A stretch of 64,000 nucleotides of DNA from Oceanomicrobium pacificus. Its GTDB lineage: Bacteria; Pseudomonadota; Alphaproteobacteria; Rhodobacterales; Rhodobacteraceae. Both the position numbers and the translations under genes were made by a program. The stretch lies in contig NZ_WUWG01000008.1 in NCBI RefSeq assembly GCF_009833495.1, forward strand, positions 1-64,000, given 5' to 3'. The notes beneath the pieces are model-generated. The model did no database searches. It saw nothing but the letters and a program-made list of their open reading frames with translations, and was not told the DNA's origin. Positions 26,694 to 33,922 of the stretch are shown piece by piece. Numbering within the stretch: position 1 is the stretch's first letter; every line of letters starts with the position of its first letter.

Positions 26694-26740
26694 TAGTTGC
26701 CAAAGCCCCTTTGCCCCCACAAAAAAGACTTTGGCAACTA
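26694..26740. repeat. perfect 12-bp inverted repeat with 23-nt loop
   Basis: TAGTTGCCAAAG and CTTTGGCAACTA. The loop is strikingly strand-biased, C-rich then A-rich. It lies inside the segment bounded by the 48-nt repeats. Confidence 0.6.
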
Positions 26741-26892
26741 CACAACAGCCTTGCTCAGACCCCGGATCGGGCGCGAAGCCCACTCCACGTTCCGTCCGGG
26801 TAGGTTCGAAAACCCCATCCCCACAAGAACTGTTTTCCCACAATCGTTACGCACTCCACACACTTATGTTGCTACATCCCGCGTCAGGGGAG

Positions 26893-26940
26893 CGCAATCA
26901 AAAAATGCAAAAATGCTGATATTTTTTCGAAATTCTGCAC
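26893..26940 (+). repeat. right copy of a 48-nt inverted repeat
   Basis: Begins CGCAATCAAAAAATGC; partner of 26258-26305. Its core AAAAAT-GCTGAT-ATTTTT is a perfect 6-bp inverted repeat with a 6-nt centre, the shape of a repressor site. A 22-nt part matches the XRE gene's promoter at 19 positions. Confidence 0.7.
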
Positions 26941-26974
26941 TTTTCGTGCGGGTCGCCCCTGCCGGAACGGCGAA

Positions 26975-27007
26975 ACGGCCCCTCCGGCAAACCGGATAGG
27001 CCGTTTT
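26975..27007. terminator. bidirectional terminator-like hairpin
   Basis: Outer arms ACGGCC and GGCCGT with inner TCCGG and CCGGA; TTTT follows on the plus strand and TTT on the minus strand. It lies 26 bp beyond the stop of the small minus-strand gene at 27033, and probably ends that transcript. Confidence 0.65.
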
Positions 27008-27032
27008 CAATCAGGAATTGCAGGTCGGAGCG

Positions 27033-27218
27033 TCAGCCCGCCCAGGCTTGCGCCCCGTCGCCCTGCGGCAGGTCCGCCTCGTCGAGGCCAAGGGCCGCCA
27101 GCGTGTCCGCACGCCCGCGCGCATAGGCCTTGCGCAGCTCTTCCGCCAGGTCGAACCCTTTCCAGTCGGCATCGCGCGGCTGCAGTTTCGACGAGGTCAT
27201 CGTGTCTTTCGAAATCAT
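27033..27218 (-). CDS. small acidic protein of unknown function
   Basis: A 61-residue soluble protein with the central helix-like stretch GFDLAEELRKAYARGRADTLAALGLDEADLPQ. I recognise no family. Support for a real gene is a GGGGA ribosome site 5 nt before the ATG at 27218, codon use like the neighbours, and a terminator-like hairpin right after the stop. An alternative ATG at 27200 lacks a ribosome site. It lies downstream of luxI on the same strand, with 270 bp between them, so it may or may not share that transcript. Confidence 0.6.
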   Translation of the reverse strand: MISKDTMTSSKLQPRDADWKGFDLAEELRKAYARGRADTLAALGLDEADLPQGDGAQAWAG

Positions 27219-27307
27219 GATATCCCCATAAAAAATAAATTGCGGCTATCGGTCAGGATTGCTTTGAAAAAAGGCAAATCTTTGTCGCGTTCATGGTCAG
27301 AAGGTGA

Positions 27308-27328
27308 TCCGTCCGCAATTCGGACGGA
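27308..27328. repeat. 8-bp inverted repeat downstream of luxI
   Basis: TCCGTCCG and CGGACGGA around CAATT, in the 270-bp gap between luxI and the small gene at 27218. Possible transcript end or operator; no T run. Confidence 0.45.
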
Positions 27329-27488
27329 CATGTCTGTCCCTGAAACGTCCCCACATCAAACCGCAATTTTCCCCATTTGAGCAAGCGAGACCATACAGAT
27401 GACCCTGGGTCAACGCGGTGGCGAATCTCACAATCTTGCCGAAATCGGCCGCCGGCTTTCCCGCGGCCAGTGGATCAAGGAGCTGGAA

Positions 27489-28088
27489 TCAGTCGGGAAT
27501 CTCGATCATCAGCGCCAGCCAGTCGGCTGTGCCGATCCGGGTGCGCGGGCCCAGTGCTGTTGCACGATAGCCCCATTTGGGAACAAGTATCAGGCTCGCC
27601 GGGCGGCTGATCAGCAGGATCCGGTCGCCGCCCTGATGCTGCACGAAGCGCGCAGCGCGCGCCAAGAGCGCCTTGAAATGCACCGCGTCCCCGCCCGAAA
27701 TCGCGCGCGACAGCTCCCACGCGCCCTTGTCGGTCGGCGCATGTTCGGCCAGCTCCCGCGGGATGCCCGGCAGGATGCCGCGATGCGCATCGCGGATCGT
27801 ATAGCTGAATTCGACCTCGCCGAACCGGTGCGCACCGTCGCAGCGGATCAGGCGGCAGCCGCCCGTGCAGGTGCCGCCTTCTTCGCGCAGCAGCATAAGC
27901 GAGCGCGGTCCGTCATACTGGTCCCACTCGTAGCCTCCGTGATTGGGCAGCGTCCACGTGAGCCCGTCGACAAAGACATTCTTGCGGAGCTGGTGATAGT
28001 CGCGGAGCAGGCGCGTGTGATGCGCGTCCATCCATTTGACGATCCGGTAGTCACCAGTCTGGGGGTCGGTACTGGTATCAAAGCCCAC
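27489..28088 (-). CDS. luxI: acyl-homoserine lactone synthase (LuxI family)
   Basis: A 199-residue autoinducer synthase. The family's N-terminal pattern is present as LRKNVFVDGLTWTLP then GYEWDQYD, holding the Arg, Phe, Trp, Glu and Asp invariants; EFSYTIRDAHRGIL and GAWELSRAI follow, with the second conserved Arg. It makes AHL from S-adenosylmethionine and an acyl carrier; the acyl chain cannot be told. The layout resembles roseobacter LuxI proteins. The start is a GTG with AAGGA about 11 nt upstream. It follows luxR after 33 bp and is likely co-transcribed. Confidence 0.9.
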   Translation of the reverse strand: MGFDTSTDPQTGDYRIVKWMDAHHTRLLRDYHQLRKNVFVDGLTWTLPNHGGYEWDQYDGPRSLMLLREEGGTCTGGCRLIRCDGAHRFGEVEFSYTIRDAHRGILPGIPRELAEHAPTDKGAWELSRAISGGDAVHFKALLARAARFVQHQGGDRILLISRPASLILVPKWGYRATALGPRTRIGTADWLALMIEIPD

Positions 28089-28121
28089 GTTCGTCGATGT
28101 CCTTCGGTTTGGGGGTTGGGG

Positions 28122-28730
28122 TCAGATCAGGCCCGCACGGCGGGCATGGGCGATGGTGTGAAAGATGGTGCTGAAACGGCTGTCCTGAATGGCCTTCTTC
28201 TTGCGTTCGCGCACCGCGCGGAGCGACAGGTCGAGCGCCTCTGCGATCTCGGTGTCGTTCAGCCCTTCGGCGGCTTTCTGGAGGTAGCTGATTTCCTTAG
28301 GCGACAATTCTGGCGCGGCGTCATCGAGCGGCCCGCCAGCAAGCGCCGAGACCATGGCGCCAACCGTCATCGCATCCGCGTCCGACAGGTCGATCCGGCC
28401 GAAAAGGATGCAGACATCGGTGGCCTCCCCGCGCGGGGACAGGATCAGCGTGCCATCGGCCCAGCCGAAGCCTGCCGCGATCCGTCCGGCCTCCGCCGCA
28501 TCCCCGTCGGCGCCCGGCCAGCGGACGCAATGCACAGTTGCGCGGTCCCGGTCGGCAACCAGCGGGTCCACAAGTCTGCAAATATCGTCGAGTGTGTCGG
28601 GAAGTGCGGCGGCGCCGCCTTTGAGCAGAAGCCGGGCCTGTTGCCCTGTTCCGGCGTCGCGAATGACCGCATAACCGCCGGGAGCCAGGCCATCCAGCCG
28701 GCTCGACACCACCGATTGCAAATCAGACAC
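28122..28730 (-). CDS. luxR: LuxR-family regulator with divergent N-terminal domain
   Basis: A protein of about 202 residues. The C-terminal 65 are a clear LuxR-type HTH: LSPKEISYLQKAAEGLNDTEIAEALDLSLRAVRERKKKAIQ. The N-terminal domain sits where the AHL-binding domain should be but is short and lacks a recognisable W-x3-Y...D-P-x-W ligand pocket. I start it at the GTG at 28730, which has GGGAGG 7 nt upstream, rather than at the GTG at 28736. Position next to luxI argues for AHL response; the missing pocket argues for caution. Confidence 0.8.
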   Translation of the reverse strand: MSDLQSVVSSRLDGLAPGGYAVIRDAGTGQQARLLLKGGAAALPDTLDDICRLVDPLVADRDRATVHCVRWPGADGDAAEAGRIAAGFGWADGTLILSPRGEATDVCILFGRIDLSDADAMTVGAMVSALAGGPLDDAAPELSPKEISYLQKAAEGLNDTEIAEALDLSLRAVRERKKKAIQDSRFSTIFHTIAHARRAGLI

Positions 28731-28862
28731 GTCCACCCTCCCTCTGACGGGCTTGTCATTATTGCCGCTTACACCGCGGTCCCGTGAATACGCATTACAC
28801 TTTATAAATCAAATCAATAGCGCCGTCTTCGGTCGGGAGCCACAGCCCCTGCGAGCAACCGG

Positions 28863-29180
28863 TCAGGGGTGGTGATAGTTCTTGGAACGCAGGAGATCCT
28901 GCAATGAATTGAGCGCATCGGTCTGGATGCGGGCTTCGACTTCCAAATCCGCATTTGTGACGGAATCGCTCTGAGCGCCGTCCAGAACATAGGCCAGCGA
29001 CACGTCGAGCGCGTCGCAGATCGCGCGCACCCGGTCCATGCTCGGCTTGGCCTTGCCCGAAAGAACGTTCGAGATGTAATCGCGGTGCAACCCCAGATCC
29101 GTCGACAGGTGCGTGACCTTCACGCCCTTCAGATGGATTGCCGAAGCAAGTCTGGTTCTCCAGGCCTCACTCTCGCTCAT
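28863..29180 (-). CDS. XRE-family HTH regulator
   Basis: A 105-residue DNA-binding protein. Residues about 7-67 form a Cro/CI-type HTH (THLSTDLGLHRDYISNVLSGKAKPSMDRVRAICDALDVSLAYVL), and the acidic C-terminal 35 residues may dimerise. Its own promoter (29213-29241) contains an A-tract dyad that also occurs in both 48-nt repeats near 26.3 and 26.9 kb, pointing to autoregulation. The 132 bp between its stop and luxR would let it influence the quorum-sensing pair. Confidence 0.85.
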   Translation of the reverse strand: MSESEAWRTRLASAIHLKGVKVTHLSTDLGLHRDYISNVLSGKAKPSMDRVRAICDALDVSLAYVLDGAQSDSVTNADLEVEARIQTDALNSLQDLLRSKNYHHP

Positions 29181-29207
29181 TACTCAACCTTCCCACAAAC
29201 ACCAATA

Positions 29208-29241
29208 ATGCAAAAATACTGGTTTTTTCCAGCATTGACAA
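29208..29241 (-). promoter_or_regulatory. promoter and operator of the XRE gene
   Basis: On the minus strand TTGTCA (-35, 29236-29241), a 17-bp spacer and TATTTT (-10, 29213-29218). The spacer and -10 coincide with a dyad, AAAAA-TACTGG-TTTTT on the plus strand, within ATGC...GCAT flanks. A repressor bound here would block RNA polymerase directly. The remaining 29242-29399 holds nothing I recognise. Confidence 0.65.
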
Positions 29242-29399
29242 CTTTCTTGTAGGGCCTCGCAGCAGCCCCTTCCTGAGAAACCGCAAGCTTCCGTAAACGT
29301 CAATCAATGGCGCATTGCAACCGGAGTGCCGCGCCCAGTGACATTCCAGATGTGATAATTCGCACACATTTTATCCGAATGGATGTGCGCGCGCGGGCG

Positions 29400-30608
29400 C
29401 TATCGACCGGAGCGGGTAGGGCGCTCGGGCCAACCCGGTGCAGCATCCTTTTCCCCCGCCCGGCGGCGGAGCGCGGCGCGGATCTCCGGCCCATCCGCAT
29501 CGAGCATCGGCGCAGGTTGCGGTCGCGCCAGATCGTGGGCGGAGAAGCGGATCGGGTTGCGCACCATGGTTGCCGGTGCCCCTTCCGGCGCATCGTCCGG
29601 GCGCGGCACGGCCATGCCGCGATGGCGGGCCTGTTCGGTATCGAACGCCTCGGCGATTGTGCGGATCGGACTGCCCGGCACACCGGCGCGGTCAAGCAGC
29701 GCCATCAGCGCATCGCGGCTGAGGGAGGCCACTTCCGCCGCGATCAAGGCGACCAGTTCGGCGCGATGGGTGACGCGGTCGGCATTGCGGGCAAAACGCG
29801 GATCCGCGGCCCAGTCCTTGCCCATCTCGCGGGAGAGGCGGGCGAACTGCCCGTCATTGCCGCAGGCGATCACGAAGGGACCGTCCGCTGCCTCGAACGT
29901 CTGGTAGGGCACGATATTGGGGTGGCTGTTGCCGAGCCTTTTCGGGCTTCGGCCCGACACGAAATAGTTGGCGGCCTGATTGGCGAGCACCCCCATCTGC
30001 GCATCCATCAGCGCCATGTCGATATGGGTGCCCCGGCCCGTCGCGTCGCGCGCCCGGAGCGCAGCCTGCACCGCGATCGTGCCGTAAAGGCCGGTGAAAA
30101 TGTCGGCATAGGCAACGCCGGGTTTGGTGGGTGGCCCGTCCGGTTCACCGGTGATGTCCATGATGCCGGACATGGCCTGGATGATGAAATCATAGCCAGC
30201 CCGGCCCGCATCCGGCCCGTCCTGTCCGAACCCCGTGACGGAACAATAGACAAGGCCCGGTGTCTCTGCCGACAGGGTCGCATAGTCGAGCCCGAATTTT
30301 GCCAGCCCGCCCACCTTGAAATTCTCGATCAGCACATCGGCGCTTCGCGCCAGGTCACGCACCAGCGCCAGATCATCCGGGTCGCAGAAATCGAGCGCGA
30401 TCGAGCGTTTGTTGCGGTTGCAACTGTGATAGTAGGCCGCTGTCCCGTCCTCGGCGAAGGGCGGGCCCCAGCCGCGTGTCTCGTCACCGCCGGGCGCTTC
30501 CACCTTGATCACATCGGCGCCGAGGTCGGCCAGTGTCTGACCGATCCACGGACCGGCGAGCACACGTGCCAGTTCCAGAACCCGAATGCCGTTCAATGGC
30601 GCCTGCAT
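29400..30608 (-). CDS. CaiB/BaiF (class III) CoA-transferase
   Basis: A 402-residue class III CoA-transferase. It opens with IRVLELARVLAGPWIGQTLADLGADVIKVEAPGGDETRGWGPPF, continues with NRNKRSIALDF and has the catalytic Asp in the GRGTHIDMALMDAQMG region. These enzymes move CoA between carboxylic acids (formyl-, succinyl- or carnitine-type); the donor is not predictable. The ATG at 30608 follows AGGAGG, and the conserved start begins at once, so a longer frame to 30653 is not used. Divergent from the peptidase gene at 30805. Confidence 0.9.
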   Translation of the reverse strand: MQAPLNGIRVLELARVLAGPWIGQTLADLGADVIKVEAPGGDETRGWGPPFAEDGTAAYYHSCNRNKRSIALDFCDPDDLALVRDLARSADVLIENFKVGGLAKFGLDYATLSAETPGLVYCSVTGFGQDGPDAGRAGYDFIIQAMSGIMDITGEPDGPPTKPGVAYADIFTGLYGTIAVQAALRARDATGRGTHIDMALMDAQMGVLANQAANYFVSGRSPKRLGNSHPNIVPYQTFEAADGPFVIACGNDGQFARLSREMGKDWAADPRFARNADRVTHRAELVALIAAEVASLSRDALMALLDRAGVPGSPIRTIAEAFDTEQARHRGMAVPRPDDAPEGAPATMVRNPIRFSAHDLARPQPAPMLDADGPEIRAALRRRAGEKDAAPGWPERPTRSGR

Positions 30609-30804
30609 CGCTCGCACCCCTCCTGCCCGTCGATTGCCCGACAGAGCTATCATGCGGCAGCGCCGCGCGTCAGTCCCAATCGCACGCGGGCGTCATGCGC
30701 GCCGCACGTCGCGCGGGCGTGACGCTGCGCCACCTGCGCAACAGGGGCAAGAAGCTGGGCGGATGCACCTTGTCGAAGCGCAGGTGCCGCCCTATGTCGG
30801 ACGG

Positions 30805-31608
30805 ATGAAAAGGCTGGGCGCTCTGCTGAAAAAGGCGCCACGGGTGTCCGTGGTGCGGCTCGATGGTGTGATCGGGGGCGGTGGCCGCCTGTCCGGTGGC
30901 GGACTGACGGATGCGGCGCTGGCGCCGGTGCTGGAGCGTGCGTTCAGCCGGGGCAAACCGGCAGCGGTCGCACTGTTGGTGAACTCGCCCGGCGGTTCGC
31001 CCGCGCAATCCTCGCTCATCGCCGCTCGGATCCGCCATCTGGCGGAAAAGCATGAGGTGCCGGTCCTTGCCTATTGCGAGGATGTTGCCGCTTCGGGGGG
31101 CTACTGGCTCGCTTGCGCGGCGGACGAGATCTATGCCGACCCCAATTCCATCCTCGGCTCCATCGGCGTGATTTACGCAGGCTTCGGCTTTGCCGACCTG
31201 ATCGCCCGCTACGGCGTGGAACGGCGGGTCCATACGGCGGGCGAGAGCAAGAGCCTTCTTGACCCGTTCCGGCCCGAGAAGTCGGAGGACGTGGCCCGGC
31301 TGACCAGCCTGCAAACGGACATCCATCAGGGCTTCATCGACTATGTGAAGGCGCGGCGCGGCGACCGGCTTGCGGACACGGACCTGTTCACCGGCGACAT
31401 CTGGGTCGGACGCGGCGCGGTCAATGTCGGGCTTGCCGACGGCGTGGCTCACGCGGTGACCGATCTGGTGGAGCGGTTCGGACCGGATGTGAAACTGGTT
31501 CCGCACGGCCGGAAACGGTCCATCTTCAAGCGTCTGGGCGCGCAGATCGTTGCCGACGGTCTGGCCGGGCTCGAAGATCGTGCGCTCTGGGCGCGCTACG
31601 GGCTGTGA
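30805..31608 (+). CDS. S49 family signal peptide peptidase (SppA/SohB-like)
   Basis: A protein of about 267 residues, the short single-domain form of SppA. The Ser nucleophile is in EDVAASGGYWLACAADEIYADP and the general-base Lys in TAGESKSLLDPFRP, and LLVNSPGGSPAQSS forms the clp-like oxyanion region. It would cut membrane-bound signal peptides or small proteins. The start is uncertain: ATG at 30805 (MKRLGALLKKAP) agrees with family N-termini, while ATG at 30763 adds 14 residues; neither has a good ribosome site. Confidence 0.87.
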   Translation: MKRLGALLKKAPRVSVVRLDGVIGGGGRLSGGGLTDAALAPVLERAFSRGKPAAVALLVNSPGGSPAQSSLIAARIRHLAEKHEVPVLAYCEDVAASGGYWLACAADEIYADPNSILGSIGVIYAGFGFADLIARYGVERRVHTAGESKSLLDPFRPEKSEDVARLTSLQTDIHQGFIDYVKARRGDRLADTDLFTGDIWVGRGAVNVGLADGVAHAVTDLVERFGPDVKLVPHGRKRSIFKRLGAQIVADGLAGLEDRALWARYGL

Positions 31609-31612
31609 TGCG

Positions 31613-31792
31613 ATGATCGTAAAGGCCGTCTTCCTGTTCCTGATCGCCATTGCCGTCCTCGGCATGTTCGGAAAGCTGCGCATGCCGCGCCTTCCGGGGG
31701 CGAAAGGCCCTAAATTCGTCACCCGGACCTGCAAGGCCTGCGGCGCACCCGTGCCCGGTGGCGGCACCTGCCCCTGTGGACGGAACCGCTGA
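31613..31792 (+). CDS. membrane-anchored zinc-ribbon microprotein
   Basis: A 59-residue protein: one N-terminal helix (VFLFLIAIAVLGMFG), a basic linker, and a C-terminal four-Cys cluster, CKAC and CPC, separated by GAPVPGGGT, which would bind one zinc. The helix should leave the Cys cluster in the cytosol by the positive-inside rule. It begins 4 bp after the S49 peptidase stop, so the two are likely made together. No named family comes to mind. Confidence 0.75.
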   Translation: MIVKAVFLFLIAIAVLGMFGKLRMPRLPGAKGPKFVTRTCKACGAPVPGGGTCPCGRNR

Positions 31793-31831
31793 CATGGGCC
31801 GCAGCTCCAAATTTCGACTGAAGGGTCCTGC

Positions 31832-32794
31832 ATGAACCTCGTTCTGGTGATGGCCGGTCTCGGCATTCTTCTGCTGGCCGGCGACAGTCTGGTGCGCGGG
31901 GCCGTGGCATTGGCGCTCAGGCTGGGCATCCCGGCGCTGATCGTCAGCCTGACGATCGTCGCGTTCGGGACCTCGGCGCCCGAACTGCTCGTCTCGGTCC
32001 AGTCAACTCTCGAAGGCGTGCCGGGGCTTGCCGTGGGCAATGTGGTCGGGTCCAACATCGCCAACGTGCTGCTCGTGCTTGGCGTGCCGGCGCTGATTTC
32101 GGCCATCGACACGAAAGGATGCGAATCCGCCCGCAGCTATATCCAGATGCTGGGCGCGACGGTCATCTTCATCATCCTCTGTTTTCTCGGCCCGCTCCAT
32201 ATCTGGCACGGGGTGGTGCTGTTCGGGCTGTTCCTCGCCATGCTCTATAGCGGGTTCGCGGAGGCCAAGAAGCACCGCGACAGCGCCTGTGCGCCTGCCG
32301 ATGCCGAATTGGCAGAACTGGAAGAGGGCGCGACCGGACTGAGCGGTTTCCGCATCGCGGTCTATATCATCCTCGGCCTTGTCGGCCTGCCGCTCGGCGC
32401 GCAGCTTCTGATCGACGGGGCCATCGGCATCGCGGTGAAATATGGCGTCTCTGATGCGGTGATCGGGCTGACGCTCGTCGCCTTCGGCACCTCTCTGCCG
32501 GAACTGGCGACCACTGTTATGGCCGCGATCCGCAAGCAGGCCGATGTGGTCATGGGCAACGTGATCGGGTCGAACATGTTCAACCTGCTCGGTATCCTTG
32601 GCATCACGGCCTTCTTCGGCCCACTGCCGGTCGAAGGATCGTTCCTGACGCTCGACCTCTGGGTCATGCTGGGCGCGTCGCTTCTGCTGATCCCCTTCGT
32701 CTTTCTGGGCTGGCGGATCAACCGGCTCTGGGGGCTGGCCTTCTGCGCGGCATACGGGCTTTATGTGGCAAGGCTTCTGCAGGTGGCCGGCTGA
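31832..32794 (+). CDS. calcium/sodium antiporter (CaCA family, YrbG-like)
   Basis: A 320-residue, ten-helix cation exchanger. Both inverted alpha repeats are intact: TIVAFGTSAPELLVSVQ with AVGNVVGSNIANVLLVLG in the first half, and VAFGTSLPELATTVMA with VMGNVIGSNMFNLLGILG in the second; the acidic Glu in each SAPEL/SLPEL is the ion-binding residue. The loop between the halves (residues about 140-175) is short. It exchanges Ca2+ for Na+ or H+ across the inner membrane. The zinc-ribbon gene lies 39 bp upstream. Confidence 0.93.
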   Translation: MNLVLVMAGLGILLLAGDSLVRGAVALALRLGIPALIVSLTIVAFGTSAPELLVSVQSTLEGVPGLAVGNVVGSNIANVLLVLGVPALISAIDTKGCESARSYIQMLGATVIFIILCFLGPLHIWHGVVLFGLFLAMLYSGFAEAKKHRDSACAPADAELAELEEGATGLSGFRIAVYIILGLVGLPLGAQLLIDGAIGIAVKYGVSDAVIGLTLVAFGTSLPELATTVMAAIRKQADVVMGNVIGSNMFNLLGILGITAFFGPLPVEGSFLTLDLWVMLGASLLLIPFVFLGWRINRLWGLAFCAAYGLYVARLLQVAG

Positions 32795-32845
32795 CGGGCA
32801 TCCGCGTCGCACCTGTCGGACGTAATGGCAGTGGAGGAGGTTCGG

Positions 32846-33628
32846 ATGGTCAAGGCAGCCCTGATCACCGGCGGCGCACAGCGTCTCGGCGCGGCGATGG
32901 CACGGCATCTGGCGCGTGAGGGCTGGGCGGTGGCGGTGCACTATGCAAGCTCGTCCGACGCAGCCGAAGCTCTGGTGACCGAACTGCGCGACGCTGGCAC
33001 CACGGCAGAGGCCCTGCAGGCTGACCTGTTGCAGGACGCAGAAGTTGCCGAACTGGTGCCGCGTGCGGCGACGGCGCTCGGGATGCCGCTGTCGCTTCTG
33101 GTGAACAATGCGTCCATCTTCGAGCATGACCGGCTCGACACGATGACCGGGGACAGCTGGACGCGGCACATCGGCTCGAACCTCAAGGCGCCGGTCTTCC
33201 TGTCCCAGGCATTCGCGGCCCAGGCCCCGCGTGCCGCGCGCGATGCGGCGGGCGAACCGGTGGCGCAGGCGGTGATCGTCAACATGCTCGACCAGAGGGT
33301 GCTGAAGCCGACACCGGAATTCATGACCTATTCGCTGGCCAAGGCCGGACTCTGGGCCTTCACGCGGACCGCGGCGCAGGCGCTCGGCCCCGACATTCGC
33401 GTGGCGGGCATCGGCCCCGGTCCGACATTGCAAGGCGAGCGCCAGTCGCCGGAGCATTTCGCGCGGCAGCGTGCCGCGACCATTCTCGAACGCGGATCGG
33501 ACCCGTCGGAAATTTGCGCCGCCCTTGATTTCATCCTCAAAACGCCGGGATTCACCGGGCAGATGCTGGCGCTCGATGGCGGTCAGCATCTGGGCTGGCA
33601 GACCCCGGACGTGCTCGGTGTGGAGTGA
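32846..33628 (+). CDS. SDR-family oxidoreductase, pteridine reductase-like (FolM/PTR1 type)
   Basis: A 260-residue short-chain dehydrogenase. The nucleotide-binding start is ALITGGAQRLGAAMA, in which Arg replaces the second Gly as in NADPH-dependent pteridine reductases. The active site reads VNMLDQRVLKPTPEFMTYSLAKAGL: Tyr-x3-Lys with Asp in place of the usual Ser, the hallmark of PTR1 and FolM. It probably reduces dihydro-pterins. The ATG at 32846 is preceded by GGAGGAGG; an earlier in-frame ATG at 32825 is less likely. Confidence 0.88.
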   Translation: MVKAALITGGAQRLGAAMARHLAREGWAVAVHYASSSDAAEALVTELRDAGTTAEALQADLLQDAEVAELVPRAATALGMPLSLLVNNASIFEHDRLDTMTGDSWTRHIGSNLKAPVFLSQAFAAQAPRAARDAAGEPVAQAVIVNMLDQRVLKPTPEFMTYSLAKAGLWAFTRTAAQALGPDIRVAGIGPGPTLQGERQSPEHFARQRAATILERGSDPSEICAALDFILKTPGFTGQMLALDGGQHLGWQTPDVLGVE

Positions 33629-33922
33629 GTTCGGGACCGCGCGGAAAGCTGCAATTTTTTTCGTTTTCCACCTATCTCGCGCCGCTCACATTCCTGTGAC
33701 AGATTTGTAAATGATTTCATTAATTTAGAAGGCGTACCAAAAAATAATGTTTGAAAACAATGGCTTGAAAAGATGCCTATTTTCTATGCAAGTCACCAAT
33801 TTGCCAACAATGCTTGGCTGAATCCGCCATCACGAGAAGTTACACCCAGACTTATCCACAGGAATCGTGGACAGGAAATTTCTTGAATTCGTAACCTGAA
33901 ACGGGCAGCCCAACGGAGAATC
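33629..33922. other. AT-rich intergenic region with a consensus DnaA box
   Basis: 294 bp without a gene. The stretch 33650-33800 is far more AT-rich than the surroundings, and TTATCCACA, the exact DnaA-box consensus, lies at 33852-33860 with a weaker relative (TTTTCCACC) near 33664. The rest is the uvrC upstream region, ending in a GGAG ribosome site. One strong box is too few for an origin call. Confidence 0.5.

Larger units (their letters stand above)
26183..27032. other. 850-bp region with no convincing gene, rich in inverted repeats
   Basis: No frame here has the codon pattern of its neighbours or a family I recognise. A 72-codon frame on the minus strand (26843-26625) would start at TTG, and plus-strand frames of about 90-100 codons overlap it; I do not call them. 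The DNA is more AT-rich than its surroundings, and contains two 48-nt inverted copies (26258-26305, 26893-26940) and separate inverted repeats at 26377-26414, 26505-26538 and 26694-26740, each listed separately. Confidence 0.6.

Noticed and set aside
26625-26843. 72-codon frame on the minus strand inside the repeat-bounded segment
   Set aside because: Starts at TTG with a distant GGAG, no family, and overlaps other open frames of similar length; not enough to call a gene.
26780-26850. tRNA or tmRNA-like fragment (GGTTCGAAAACC)
   Set aside because: The T-arm stem does not pair properly, there is no anticodon arm or acceptor stem, and no tmRNA tag reading frame nearby.
33629-33922. Replication origin
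   Set aside because: One exact DnaA box and an AT-rich stretch are not enough, and none of the usual origin neighbours is present.
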